From Lunatibacter salilacus (GTDB lineage: Bacteria; Bacteroidota; Bacteroidia; Cytophagales; Cyclobacteriaceae): DNA of 64,000 nucleotides. Positions 1 to 9,079 of this stretch are shown one piece after another; the first letter of the stretch is position 1; every line of letters starts with the position of its first letter. The stretch spans positions 186,001-250,000 of the forward strand of contig NZ_VOLC01000002.1 in assembly GCF_009797935.1 (NCBI RefSeq), written 5' to 3'. A program made the position numbers and the translations under genes. Under the pieces are notes generated by a model, which saw only the letters and a program-made list of their open reading frames with translations, searched no databases and was not told where the DNA came from.

Positions 1-644
1 TAACAATTGTTTTATTGCTCTTAGTTATTGTTTGGGTGTTGGTTCTACATATTTTCTATGAAAGAAAAGATGAAAACTTTATTCGAAAAAGGAGCCAACT
101 GAATGATAAATTTATGACGGAATTGGAAAAATACGAGGATTTTACTAGCCAGAACCAATTCACCCAGCTCGTGGATATGAAAGAAGGGAAATTCCGTCTC
201 TTTACAATTAAAGCAATGTTTTCCCTTTCAAAGAGTTTAATCAAATTTGTCTTTGTCAAAGGTAAACTGATGGGAATACCCACCATCCACTTCGCAAAAT
301 GGGTCATGTTTGAAGAAAATAGCAGGGTGTTGTTTTTTAGCAACTTTGATGGAAGCTGGCAACAATATCTTGGAGATTTTATTGATAATAGTGGTTGGGG
401 ATTGACAGGGATTTTCTCGAATACAAAGGTCTTTCCTAAAACCAATTTCCTTTTGACTGGTGGAGCCTACGATGAAGAGCATTTTCTCGCCTGGAGTCGC
501 AACTCGGAGCTTGTTACCAACGTCTGGTACTCCGCCTATCCTCACCTTTCCATCAAAAACATCAACAACAATACTAAGATTCGTGTACAGCTTATGAAAT
601 CACTTTCGGAGCGACAGGCAGCCAAATTCCTCAAACTTATTTAG
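1..644 (+). CDS. Partial membrane-anchored conserved protein upstream of DyP peroxidase
   Basis: The reading frame is open to the left window edge, so the N-terminus is missing; the TTG at 15 is not a reliable start. The visible part begins with a hydrophobic stretch rich in Leu, Val and Ile (a membrane segment), followed by a charged turn and a soluble domain of about 190 residues with the motifs HFAKWVMFEENSRVLFFSN and DGSWQQYLGDFID. I do not recognise a named family; I have an impression of similar sequences next to peroxidases but cannot verify it. It ends 9 bases before the DyP peroxidase start, so the two are almost certainly co-transcribed. I infer an accessory or membrane-recruiting role in the same oxidative process. 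No catalytic motif is evident. Confidence 0.6.
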   Translation, partial: TIVLLLLVIVWVLVLHIFYERKDENFIRKRSQLNDKFMTELEKYEDFTSQNQFTQLVDMKEGKFRLFTIKAMFSLSKSLIKFVFVKGKLMGIPTIHFAKWVMFEENSRVLFFSNFDGSWQQYLGDFIDNSGWGLTGIFSNTKVFPKTNFLLTGGAYDEEHFLAWSRNSELVTNVWYSAYPHLSIKNINNNTKIRVQLMKSLSERQAAKFLKLI

Positions 645-653
645 AAAATCCTT

Positions 654-2108
654 ATGACAACACTAGAACTTAATGATATTCAAGGTTATCTGATCCGAGG
701 CTATGCGCATATGATGTACTCGCGTTTTGTGTATTTGCAGATAACTGATGCCGAAGCAACAAAAAATTGGCTGGCCAAATCTTGGAAGACAATGACCACC
801 GCTGAGCATATCCCCAAGAAAGATCAAATTTCCAGCACCCATTTGAATATAGCTTTTACCTATAGTGGTCTTGAAAAACTTGGGTTGAAAACAGACAATT
901 TGGGCTCATTTTCCCGTGAATTCAGACAGGGAATGGTTTCTCCACACAGAACTAGGCTACTTGGTGATCTTGGAAACAGTGCGCCTGAAAATTGGAGGTG
1001 GGGAGGCCCGTTCAATAAGCCAATACATCTTTGTTTGATGGTTTTTGGGAATGATAAAGAAGGGGATGATGATATTGAAAAAGATAAAATTGTCTGCATA
1101 AATTATTATGAATTACTGAAAGCCCACTTTGCTGGAAACGGCTTAGAAGAGATACTTTTCATAGATGGTCAAACCCAACCTGAAAACAAAGAGCATTTTG
1201 GGTTTCGGGATGGCATATCCCAGCCTATTATTGAAGGTTCGGGAAGGGTAGGCCCTAAGGATGATGTCATCAAGGCAGGGGAGTTTATTTTCGGGTACAA
1301 AAATGATTTCGGTGTATATCCGGACACACCTCTGATCAGAGCCGAACAGGGGAATCTGAATCTTCTTCCACCCGATGCAGAAGGGAGTGGGCTAAAAGAT
1401 ATCGGTCGAAATGGGTCACTTATGGTCATGAGGCAATTGGAGCAGAATGTGAAAACTTTTTGGTCATTTATGAATGAGAAAACAAAAAATGAGGACCACA
1501 GTATAAATGTCGCCGAAAGCCTCAAACTTGCCGCTAAAGTCATTGGAAGGTGGCAAAGCGGGGCTCCAATAACCCTTTTCCCTGATAAAGACCCTGGAGT
1601 CATTAGTGACATCAATGATTTCGGCTATGCAAAATTTGACAAGGATGGACTCAAATGCCCTTTTGGTTCTCACCTTAGAAGGACGAATCCGAGAGACAGT
1701 GTTGATGACCATGGCCGTAAGGAATCTCTCAAACTGAGTAATCAGCATAGGATAATCCGCCGTGCTCGACTGTATGGGGAAATCTTTGAAGGATCACCCG
1801 TCAACAACGTCCCAAACGGTGAGGTTGGATTGCTTTTTTGTTGTTTCAATGCTGACATCAGCCGTCAATTTGAATTTCTTCAATATACTTGGGCCAACTT
1901 GCCGAAAACCAAAGAACTCTATAACGATCCCGACCCCATCATTGGAGTAAAGGAAAAAACGACAGCCGGGGAGGAGCAAAATTTTACTGTACAAGACCTC
2001 CCTGTAAGTCGGACTATTAGCGATTTACCGCAGGTGATAACCGTTAAAGGAGGCGATTACTTCTTCTTTCCTTCTATCACTGTTTTAAGGTTTCTGTCCA
2101 CAATTTAA
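654..2108 (+). CDS. DyP-type heme peroxidase
   Basis: A 484-residue dye-decolorizing peroxidase, the usual length for the longer DyP classes. The family uses hydrogen peroxide and heme to oxidise bulky substrates. The diagnostic distal GxxDG motif is present as FGFRDGISQP near residue 183, with the catalytic Asp. The C-terminal half has CPFGSHLRRTNPRD near residue 340, which holds the proximal heme-ligand His and conserved Arg. There is no signal peptide, so it is probably cytosolic or recruited to the membrane by the upstream neighbour. The ATG at 654 follows the upstream stop by 9 bases. The stop lies 12 bases from the end of the convergent catalase-like gene. The physiological substrate is unknown. 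Confidence 0.93.
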   Translation: MTTLELNDIQGYLIRGYAHMMYSRFVYLQITDAEATKNWLAKSWKTMTTAEHIPKKDQISSTHLNIAFTYSGLEKLGLKTDNLGSFSREFRQGMVSPHRTRLLGDLGNSAPENWRWGGPFNKPIHLCLMVFGNDKEGDDDIEKDKIVCINYYELLKAHFAGNGLEEILFIDGQTQPENKEHFGFRDGISQPIIEGSGRVGPKDDVIKAGEFIFGYKNDFGVYPDTPLIRAEQGNLNLLPPDAEGSGLKDIGRNGSLMVMRQLEQNVKTFWSFMNEKTKNEDHSINVAESLKLAAKVIGRWQSGAPITLFPDKDPGVISDINDFGYAKFDKDGLKCPFGSHLRRTNPRDSVDDHGRKESLKLSNQHRIIRRARLYGEIFEGSPVNNVPNGEVGLLFCCFNADISRQFEFLQYTWANLPKTKELYNDPDPIIGVKEKTTAGEEQNFTVQDLPVSRTISDLPQVITVKGGDYFFFPSITVLRFLSTI

Positions 2109-2120
2109 GAAAAAGAAACT

Positions 2121-3680
2121 TCAATCCTCCAAATAAGCTTTCGCATTATTTAACCCATTTTGGAGGTATTTTTTCAAAAAAAGCGGGATGAAAATCATCA
2201 GGAATAACTTAGCAAAGATACTTCTGTAAGTAAAGGTATATACCCAACGTAGCCTTGTTTGGTCGTTCACTGTATCAAACCACATTTGACCGTAGGTTTT
2301 GTTGGTGAGATGCTTGAATATGTCGCTGAATTCCGTTGTCTGATAGGCATAATGTGCGTAGTGAGAAACTGTAATCAATTCCTCTACCAGTGTGGCAGAA
2401 TCTCCTCTTTTAACCAACCTGTTATCACCAACTTTCTCCCAATTTCCCCTTAAGGTAGTGACATTGATAATACCATATATAGGCCCGGTTTTCATCAGCC
2501 AATTGGGCAATTCCTTGACGCTGGATACATATTTATAGGCCTTTTCTTTGTCGCAGTTTACGATTACCTCAGCGGACGTCTGAAGGATTTTTTTGGAAGG
2601 CACTTGTTGATCAATAGCTGTCTTTCGCTTAGGAATAAGAATATCCCGCAAGAAATCTGGGCTGTCCATGGGTTCAGTAACGGCAAGTTTGTTTTCGTCA
2701 TGCCTGAATTTAGACATCGTCTCATAGATTCTTTTTCTTACCCTGTTGAAGCTACCTAAGGGACGGTGTTCGGGAAGCGAATGCCAGGGATTGAAAGAAA
2801 GGTTGTCTCCAAATTCCATCTGTGCATTAGAATCAAAAACCTGTGCGTGGATGGTAAGGGTGGCCAACTTAACGAATTGCGAAGTCCACGCAACTGTGGG
2901 ATCCTCTATTGGCATTGCCTCGGCGTCAGTCTGAAACTGGACATAAAAGTCGAATTTGGCTTCATTGTCATTGAGGGTTTGCGCCATGTTATATTTAAGA
3001 TAATTATAATCAGTTGTATTCTCAACTATAATAGCGTTTTCTGGAGAAGGTCTGAGATGGTATTTTACGGAATTTTTTATATTTCCAAATTGATAGGGTT
3101 GGGTACTCCAGTAAGGGATGTTTAACGGATTGTCACAAGCTATCATACTTTTATTGACCCTCATCAATGTGGGCAGGTGCATTGGATTCAAAAAATAAAA
3201 AAGTTTTTTCAATTTACTTTTAGCCGTCACTGCTGACAACAATTTGCTTAACTCTCCAATTGATTTTGCAAAAAAAGTTTCGCTGCTCATCAGCAAAAAA
3301 TCCTGCGATTCCAATGAATGTTTGTCATTCAGGATTTTTTCACCTGTGACTCCCATAAGTTTGATAGCGACTCCGCGTATATCCTTTTTTCTATCTTTTT
3401 GAGGTTTTGTATTCCCGTTCGAAAAACGGACCCACGCATGATAATTTTTTGACTTTTTGAAAACACCTTCTCTCAATTCCTCCGGCAAACCCTTTTCCAC
3501 GGCAAATGTTGCTTTAACACAGCCATGCATTTTGGTATGTACCTGACGGAGCATTTTTTTATCCTTGTACAACCTCGTCACCTGTGCCTCAAATTCATCT
3601 ACCATTTTGGCAGCGATGTTATCTTCATCGGCATCAACATATTCGTGTCCTATTTTTTTTTGGGTTAATGTCATTGACAT
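2121..3680 (-). CDS. Catalase-like (y4iL-type) heme protein fused to an SRPBCC domain
   Basis: 519 residues in two parts. Residues about 30-370 resemble the catalase-like heme-binding y4iL-type group: the distal His region reads RQVHTKMHGCVKATF near residue 48, followed by AWVRFSNGN, and the heme Tyr region reads NRVRKRIYETMSKFRH. Residues about 385-519 (TSAEVIVNCDKEKAYKYV onward) look like an SRPBCC/START-type lipid-binding fold. Members of this group are often peroxidases or hydroperoxide-converting enzymes rather than true catalases. Combined with the lipid-binding domain, this suggests action on a lipid hydroperoxide; that is inference. It is convergent with the DyP gene and separated from it by only 12 bases. 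No signal peptide. Confidence 0.8.
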   Translation of the reverse strand: MSMTLTQKKIGHEYVDADEDNIAAKMVDEFEAQVTRLYKDKKMLRQVHTKMHGCVKATFAVEKGLPEELREGVFKKSKNYHAWVRFSNGNTKPQKDRKKDIRGVAIKLMGVTGEKILNDKHSLESQDFLLMSSETFFAKSIGELSKLLSAVTAKSKLKKLFYFLNPMHLPTLMRVNKSMIACDNPLNIPYWSTQPYQFGNIKNSVKYHLRPSPENAIIVENTTDYNYLKYNMAQTLNDNEAKFDFYVQFQTDAEAMPIEDPTVAWTSQFVKLATLTIHAQVFDSNAQMEFGDNLSFNPWHSLPEHRPLGSFNRVRKRIYETMSKFRHDENKLAVTEPMDSPDFLRDILIPKRKTAIDQQVPSKKILQTSAEVIVNCDKEKAYKYVSSVKELPNWLMKTGPIYGIINVTTLRGNWEKVGDNRLVKRGDSATLVEELITVSHYAHYAYQTTEFSDIFKHLTNKTYGQMWFDTVNDQTRLRWVYTFTYRSIFAKLFLMIFIPLFLKKYLQNGLNNAKAYLED

Positions 3681-3900
3681 AAAGTTGGGGTTTTGGGTGA
3701 CCTAATTAATTATCAGGAATAAGAACTGAAAGAAAATAAAAATAAGGTAAAGTTTCTACAAAACAAAATATTAATATGTAGTTTGAATATTAAAAAATGT
3801 ATTATATTTAACAAAAAGCAGCTTGATCCCCAAATTAAAGCTTTCTTCGGTACAGGTTAAGAATGAAATAGGTTGAAGAAACCCCAAATACTGTTTTGTA

Positions 3901-6900
3901 ATGGAAGGGCACGTTTTGTACGCGAATAAAATTCACTCGATTGTAAAATCAGAATCGGTTATTGAACATAACCAAATAATAAAAACAGCTTCAATTTCCT
4001 CCCTTTCCCAAATTGCCATGTCAAAAACATTAAATGAGGCCTCCTTAGCAGGAGAGTCCATTGATGGCTTTCGCAAAGTAGTGGCAAGTGAAAACAACAA
4101 CAGTGAAATTAACCTCACCCTGCAATTTATTAATGGATTCAACTTGAAGGAACATAAAGCATCGCTGCTTCCAACTAACGAAAAAATTGAACTTTGTATT
4201 TCTATCCTAAAAAGGCTGTCAGAAGTCCATCAGCAACAACTTGTTCACCTCAACCTCAATCCACATCATATTCTTATCGAAGAAGAAACGGGCACCGTCT
4301 ATTTCATCAGCCTTGGATTGGCAACTCGGATACAGAAAAGAATAGCGCTTCAGCACAGATTGATTTTTTCAGAAGCGGACCATGATTTTATAGCACCTGA
4401 ACAAACCGGAAGAATTAGTGCCGACATTGGATATTACACCGATATTTATTCCTTGGGCGTCGTATTCTATTGGTTGTTTACAGATCAGCTCCCGTTCGAA
4501 TACAAAGAGGGCTCTGCCAAAATACATGCCCATATAGCCTTATCGCCAAAGAGCCCAAATGAAATCGCTGACTGTTCAAAGCCGATCTCCAATCTAATTA
4601 TGAAAATGCTCGAGAAAGATATTCAAAACAGGTATCATTCTGCGGAAGGGGTTTTGTTTGATTTGGACTATATCTCAAATGAACTAAAGCGACTTGGGGA
4701 AGTAGAAAACTTTGAACTTGGCACAAATGATTCATCCGGAGTATTGAGGTTTTCGGATCAATTGTATGGACGAGACCCACACCTTAAGAAATTACACGAA
4801 ACATTCGAGCGGACCCTGGAATTGGAAAAGATTCTCCTGCTTGTCTTTGGAAACTCAGGTTCGGGGAAATCTGTGCTTGTGGAGCAGCTTTACCGACCAG
4901 TAATCCAACAGGGCGGCTTTTTCATTTCAGGTAAGTTTGATCAGCTAAAAACTGACGTGCCCTATTTTGCGTTTTCGCAGGCTTTGAGCAAGCTGGTAGA
5001 TCAGATATTGTTATTGAATGAACAAGATCTTGCCTATTGGAAGACTGAACTTCACCGTTTTCTCCATCCTATCGGAAGGGTGCTATATGACATTATACCC
5101 GGGCTTGACAAGTTACTTGAGAATGAGCCCAAATTGCCTCTTTTGAATGGCGTGGAAGCTCAATTGAGATTCAACTATGCGATTAGTAATTTCTTTCAGG
5201 TACTTTCCGATTCCGGAAAACCGGTTGTTATTTTTATTGATGACCTTCAATGGAGTGATCATTCTTCTCTCAACTTGATAAGAGAAATACTGACTAATAA
5301 GGATTTAAAAAATATTTTGATAATCGGTGCCTACAGGGATAATGAAATTACTACCGGCCATATGTTTCTTCAATTCAAAATGGAAATCGAAGAACTGGGT
5401 GTACAGCCTGAGGAAATTTTTTTGGATAATCTAAAATATGAAGATATTTTTAGGTTGGTTACTGACACGCTTGGAAAATCAAGGCGTCCCTTTGATGAAT
5501 TAGTGGAAATTGTCGCTAAAAAATCGGGTGGAAACCCCCTATTCATCACTCAATTTTTGAAGGCAATATATACCAATGAAATGTTAGTTTTTGATAAAGC
5601 CGATTCCAGTTGGAAATGGGATGCAGAGAAGATCATGGGCTATAACGTAGAGGGAGATATCGTAAATCTTTTTCTTCAGATCATATATAAACTTCCCGTT
5701 GAGGCTATCGAGTTGCTCAAACTTGCTTCCTGTGTAGGAAATAAATTTGATTTGGGTACCCTTTCCATCATCAAGAAAGTCGGGAAGTCTACAGCTTATC
5801 AGGATTTAAAGCCTGCCCTTGATCTGGACTTAATCATTGAAAGCAGTGACGGCTATATTTATTTTGTACATGACCGCGTACAGCAGGCGATCTATTCCCT
5901 GAACGGGGAAAATGAAAAAAGCGAGTTTCACCTCACCATAGGGAGACTCTTGCTGGAAAACACCCCTGAGAAAGATCTTAGGGAACACATTTTTGATATA
6001 GTCAATCAATTTAATTTTTCAAAAAACCTTGTGACAGACCCTGAAGAATCCCTCAAACTCTGTGAGCTTAATATACTCGCTGGGCAAAGGTCGCAAAGTT
6101 CCACCGCGTATAAGCTGGCCTTACAATATTTTGAAAACGCGCTTCAATTTTTACCAAATGGGTCGGCGCCAAAGGACTTGAATTTCATCTGTAACCTATA
6201 TTTTCTAACAGCCATCGCCGCAAACCAGTGTAATCTGCAGGCTCGCTTTGATGAACTCACCAACCTTTTGGATACCCTTGTAACGGCTACCCTTGACAAA
6301 CTTAAACTAGCCGAATTAAAGATTCAAAATGCCAATGTCCGTAATGACCAAAAAAAAGTAATTGATATCGGCCTCGAAGCCCTACAAACTTACAATATCA
6401 ATATGAAACGCCACCCTTCACAGATTGATGTGCTGGTGGGGTACCTTAAAATCAGTGGACGATTGGCATTTTATACAAATGAAAAAATAGAAAATCTTCC
6501 GAGAATTGTCAACGAAGAGTTGATTTTAAGTATGTCCATCATGCACCATATGTCTTTGGCCGCTTATTTCATAGAGCCAAACATGGTTCCTCTGATCATG
6601 TTTAAACTAATACGATTAACATTGAAATATGGCTTGGGGCCAAAATCACCGTTTGCATTTGTCGTCTTTGGTTATATCAACATCGCCTTTATGGGCAAGA
6701 TGGAAAAAGGGCTCAAAATGGGCCAACTGGGAAACAAACTTGGTGAGATACTCAACTATGACGACCAGTTCGTTTCGCTAAAGCAAGTATATGTCATGTT
6801 TATTTCCCATTGGCTACTGCGTCTTGCTGATACCATTCCTGATCTGGAAGAATCATTGAAGAAAGGACTTGAAACAGGTGACTTCGAGTTTACATCCATT

Positions 6901-9033
6901 ATTGGTCAGCTAATTATCTATTGGAACCTTTATGGCGGCGAGCCTATTGATAAGGTTTTAAAGAGGGGTGAGTTGCTGAGTATGCAGGTGGCACCGTTGA
7001 ATCAGATTATGCAAATCAAAAGGATTGAGCTTTTTAGGCAATCAGTCGTGGGACTTGTAGAAGGTGTAAATAACTTTGATCTATTACAAGGTGAAATATT
7101 TGATGAAACAAAGATTGATTTCCCAAATGAACCTGCATTTGGCCTGTATTATCACAACCTTTATGCGCAGAAAAAATTGCTTGCAATTATATTCAATGAG
7201 CATGAAAAGGCTTGGGAATTTAGCCTAAAAGAAAAGGAATACCTGATTCCTGTCAAAGGTTCAGTTACTGAGATGCTCTTTTACTTTTATGAAAATCTAT
7301 GTATTACACCCATTTTTGCAAGTAAATCATCCTGGGAACAAAAACAATTGCTTAAAATCTGTAGGAAGAATATTCGCTTGATAAAAAGCTTGTTGAAGTA
7401 TTCCGATGTTAATTACCGTCACCGATATGAGCTGATGAATGCAGAATACCATTCACTGTTGAATCAATTCGATGAGGCAACAAAAGCATATACATACGCA
7501 ATCCGATTTGCAAGGATACATAAATACGTTCAGGATGAAGCAATCATCTGGGAACGTGCAGCAGTATTTTTCACGTCCCAAAGCCAGCCCGAGGCGGCGC
7601 AGTTCTATATGACAAACGCATACAAAACTTACGCTAAATGGGGTGCAAAGGCGAAATTGCTCCAGATGAAAGAACGATATGCTGGCTTAATATCCGCTGA
7701 GGAAATTCGGGAAAACATGAATAGCCTTGATCTGGAAACTATATTAAAAACCATCAACTTAATTTCAGGAGAGATTGTTCTGGAAAAGATTCTTACTGGC
7801 CTTATGAATCTAGTTGTGGAAAATGCAGGGGCGGAAAGAGCATTTTTGGTAACTTTTGAAAATGGCATTAAAGTCATCAAGGCATCTGTCGATGTTTCCA
7901 GAAATGAGATCAACGTGATGCAGTATATTCCTTATAATGAGTTTATTGATATTAGCCATTCGGTTGTCAATTATGTGATGAGAACAGGGGAGACACTCGT
8001 TTTGGAAGATGCGAGCCATAAAACGCCTTTCTCCAACGACGATTACATAATGAGGAATGAAATCAAATCCGTCGTTTGCCTACCTTTGAAACATGCCGGG
8101 GTCGATTTTGCCTATCTCTATCTGGAAAACAAATTGTTGACGGGTGCTTTTACGCAGGAAAGAATCGAAATACTACAGGTAATGGCTACGCAGACTGCGA
8201 TCGCACTCCAAAATGCCATGCTTCTAGACAAAACCATCCAACTTAATGCCGAGCTGATCCAAGAAGTAGAAGTCCGAAAATCTGTGGAAGAAAACCTAAG
8301 GCTCAATGAAAAAAGGTTAGAGGAATACAATGCTAATCTTGAATTCAAAGTAAATGAAAGGACCTTAGATCTTCAGATTGAAAAGGAAAAATCAGACGAA
8401 CTGCTGTTGAATATTTTACCCTATGATATAGCCAAGGAGCTCAAGGAAAAAGGAACAGCCCAGGCCAAAAAATATGAAAGCGTCAGTGTTTTATTCACTG
8501 ATTTCAAAGGTTTTTCGATGATCGCTGAAAGGCTGGATGCAGATGAACTTGTTGCCGAAATTGACTATTGCTTCAAGCAATTTGACCGGATTATCCAACG
8601 ACATGGCATCGAAAAGATAAAGACTATCGGCGATGCTTACATGGCTGTCGGCGGTCTTCCTGTCACAAATAATACCCATCCCACTGATGTCATCTATGCG
8701 GCTTTGGAAATTAGAGACTTCATAGAAGAACACAAAAAGAAAAATGCCTCACTTAACAAACCGATTTTTGAGGTCCGAATTGGTGTACATACTGGTAATG
8801 TGGTAGCGGGAATCGTAGGTTTAAGGAAGTTTGCCTATGACATTTGGGGAGATACTGTAAACCTTGCCGCCCGCATGGAGAGCAGTAGCGAACCCGGAAA
8901 AATCAATATTTCGGGAGTTACCTATGAGCTTGTCAAAGACAAATTTAATGCCACTTATAGGGGGAAAATCCAAGCCAAAAACAAAGGCGAAGTAGACATG
9001 TATTTCGTTGAAGGCGTGAGCAATCCAATTTGA
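3901..9033 (+). CDS. Giant signalling protein: pseudokinase, AAA ATPase, TPR-like, GAF, adenylate cyclase
   Basis: 1710 residues. N-terminal protein-kinase fold (about 1-270), then a STAND/AAA ATPase with Walker A GNSGSGKSV near 317 and Walker B VVIFIDDLQW near 442. A long helical TPR-like region (about 700-1260) follows, then a GAF domain (about 1276-1440), a coiled coil (about 1443-1510), and a class III nucleotide cyclase (about 1525-1705). The cyclase has both metal Asp residues (LFTDFKGFS, D1534; TIGDAYMAVGG, D1578), the Lys and Asp that select ATP (EKIKTIGD; YDIWGD), and the Asn/Arg pair (NLAARMES). The layout is that of large kinase-ATPase-GAF histidine kinases, but with a cyclase in the output position. 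The kinase lacks its key residues: HLN instead of HRD/HKD, His for the metal Asn, and SLG for DFG. The likely output is cAMP made in response to ATP-driven assembly. Confidence 0.92.
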   Translation: MEGHVLYANKIHSIVKSESVIEHNQIIKTASISSLSQIAMSKTLNEASLAGESIDGFRKVVASENNNSEINLTLQFINGFNLKEHKASLLPTNEKIELCISILKRLSEVHQQQLVHLNLNPHHILIEEETGTVYFISLGLATRIQKRIALQHRLIFSEADHDFIAPEQTGRISADIGYYTDIYSLGVVFYWLFTDQLPFEYKEGSAKIHAHIALSPKSPNEIADCSKPISNLIMKMLEKDIQNRYHSAEGVLFDLDYISNELKRLGEVENFELGTNDSSGVLRFSDQLYGRDPHLKKLHETFERTLELEKILLLVFGNSGSGKSVLVEQLYRPVIQQGGFFISGKFDQLKTDVPYFAFSQALSKLVDQILLLNEQDLAYWKTELHRFLHPIGRVLYDIIPGLDKLLENEPKLPLLNGVEAQLRFNYAISNFFQVLSDSGKPVVIFIDDLQWSDHSSLNLIREILTNKDLKNILIIGAYRDNEITTGHMFLQFKMEIEELGVQPEEIFLDNLKYEDIFRLVTDTLGKSRRPFDELVEIVAKKSGGNPLFITQFLKAIYTNEMLVFDKADSSWKWDAEKIMGYNVEGDIVNLFLQIIYKLPVEAIELLKLASCVGNKFDLGTLSIIKKVGKSTAYQDLKPALDLDLIIESSDGYIYFVHDRVQQAIYSLNGENEKSEFHLTIGRLLLENTPEKDLREHIFDIVNQFNFSKNLVTDPEESLKLCELNILAGQRSQSSTAYKLALQYFENALQFLPNGSAPKDLNFICNLYFLTAIAANQCNLQARFDELTNLLDTLVTATLDKLKLAELKIQNANVRNDQKKVIDIGLEALQTYNINMKRHPSQIDVLVGYLKISGRLAFYTNEKIENLPRIVNEELILSMSIMHHMSLAAYFIEPNMVPLIMFKLIRLTLKYGLGPKSPFAFVVFGYINIAFMGKMEKGLKMGQLGNKLGEILNYDDQFVSLKQVYVMFISHWLLRLADTIPDLEESLKKGLETGDFEFTSIIGQLIIYWNLYGGEPIDKVLKRGELLSMQVAPLNQIMQIKRIELFRQSVVGLVEGVNNFDLLQGEIFDETKIDFPNEPAFGLYYHNLYAQKKLLAIIFNEHEKAWEFSLKEKEYLIPVKGSVTEMLFYFYENLCITPIFASKSSWEQKQLLKICRKNIRLIKSLLKYSDVNYRHRYELMNAEYHSLLNQFDEATKAYTYAIRFARIHKYVQDEAIIWERAAVFFTSQSQPEAAQFYMTNAYKTYAKWGAKAKLLQMKERYAGLISAEEIRENMNSLDLETILKTINLISGEIVLEKILTGLMNLVVENAGAERAFLVTFENGIKVIKASVDVSRNEINVMQYIPYNEFIDISHSVVNYVMRTGETLVLEDASHKTPFSNDDYIMRNEIKSVVCLPLKHAGVDFAYLYLENKLLTGAFTQERIEILQVMATQTAIALQNAMLLDKTIQLNAELIQEVEVRKSVEENLRLNEKRLEEYNANLEFKVNERTLDLQIEKEKSDELLLNILPYDIAKELKEKGTAQAKKYESVSVLFTDFKGFSMIAERLDADELVAEIDYCFKQFDRIIQRHGIEKIKTIGDAYMAVGGLPVTNNTHPTDVIYAALEIRDFIEEHKKKNASLNKPIFEVRIGVHTGNVVAGIVGLRKFAYDIWGDTVNLAARMESSSEPGKINISGVTYELVKDKFNATYRGKIQAKNKGEVDMYFVEGVSNPI

Positions 9034-9079
9034 TATTTAAAAAATGAAATGGCAATCTAACAAGTAAATCATCACACTT

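Noticed and set aside
1169-1615. Antisense frame of 148 codons within the DyP peroxidase gene
   Set aside because: Shadow of a well-supported gene; Ser/Pro/Phe-rich translation without motifs.
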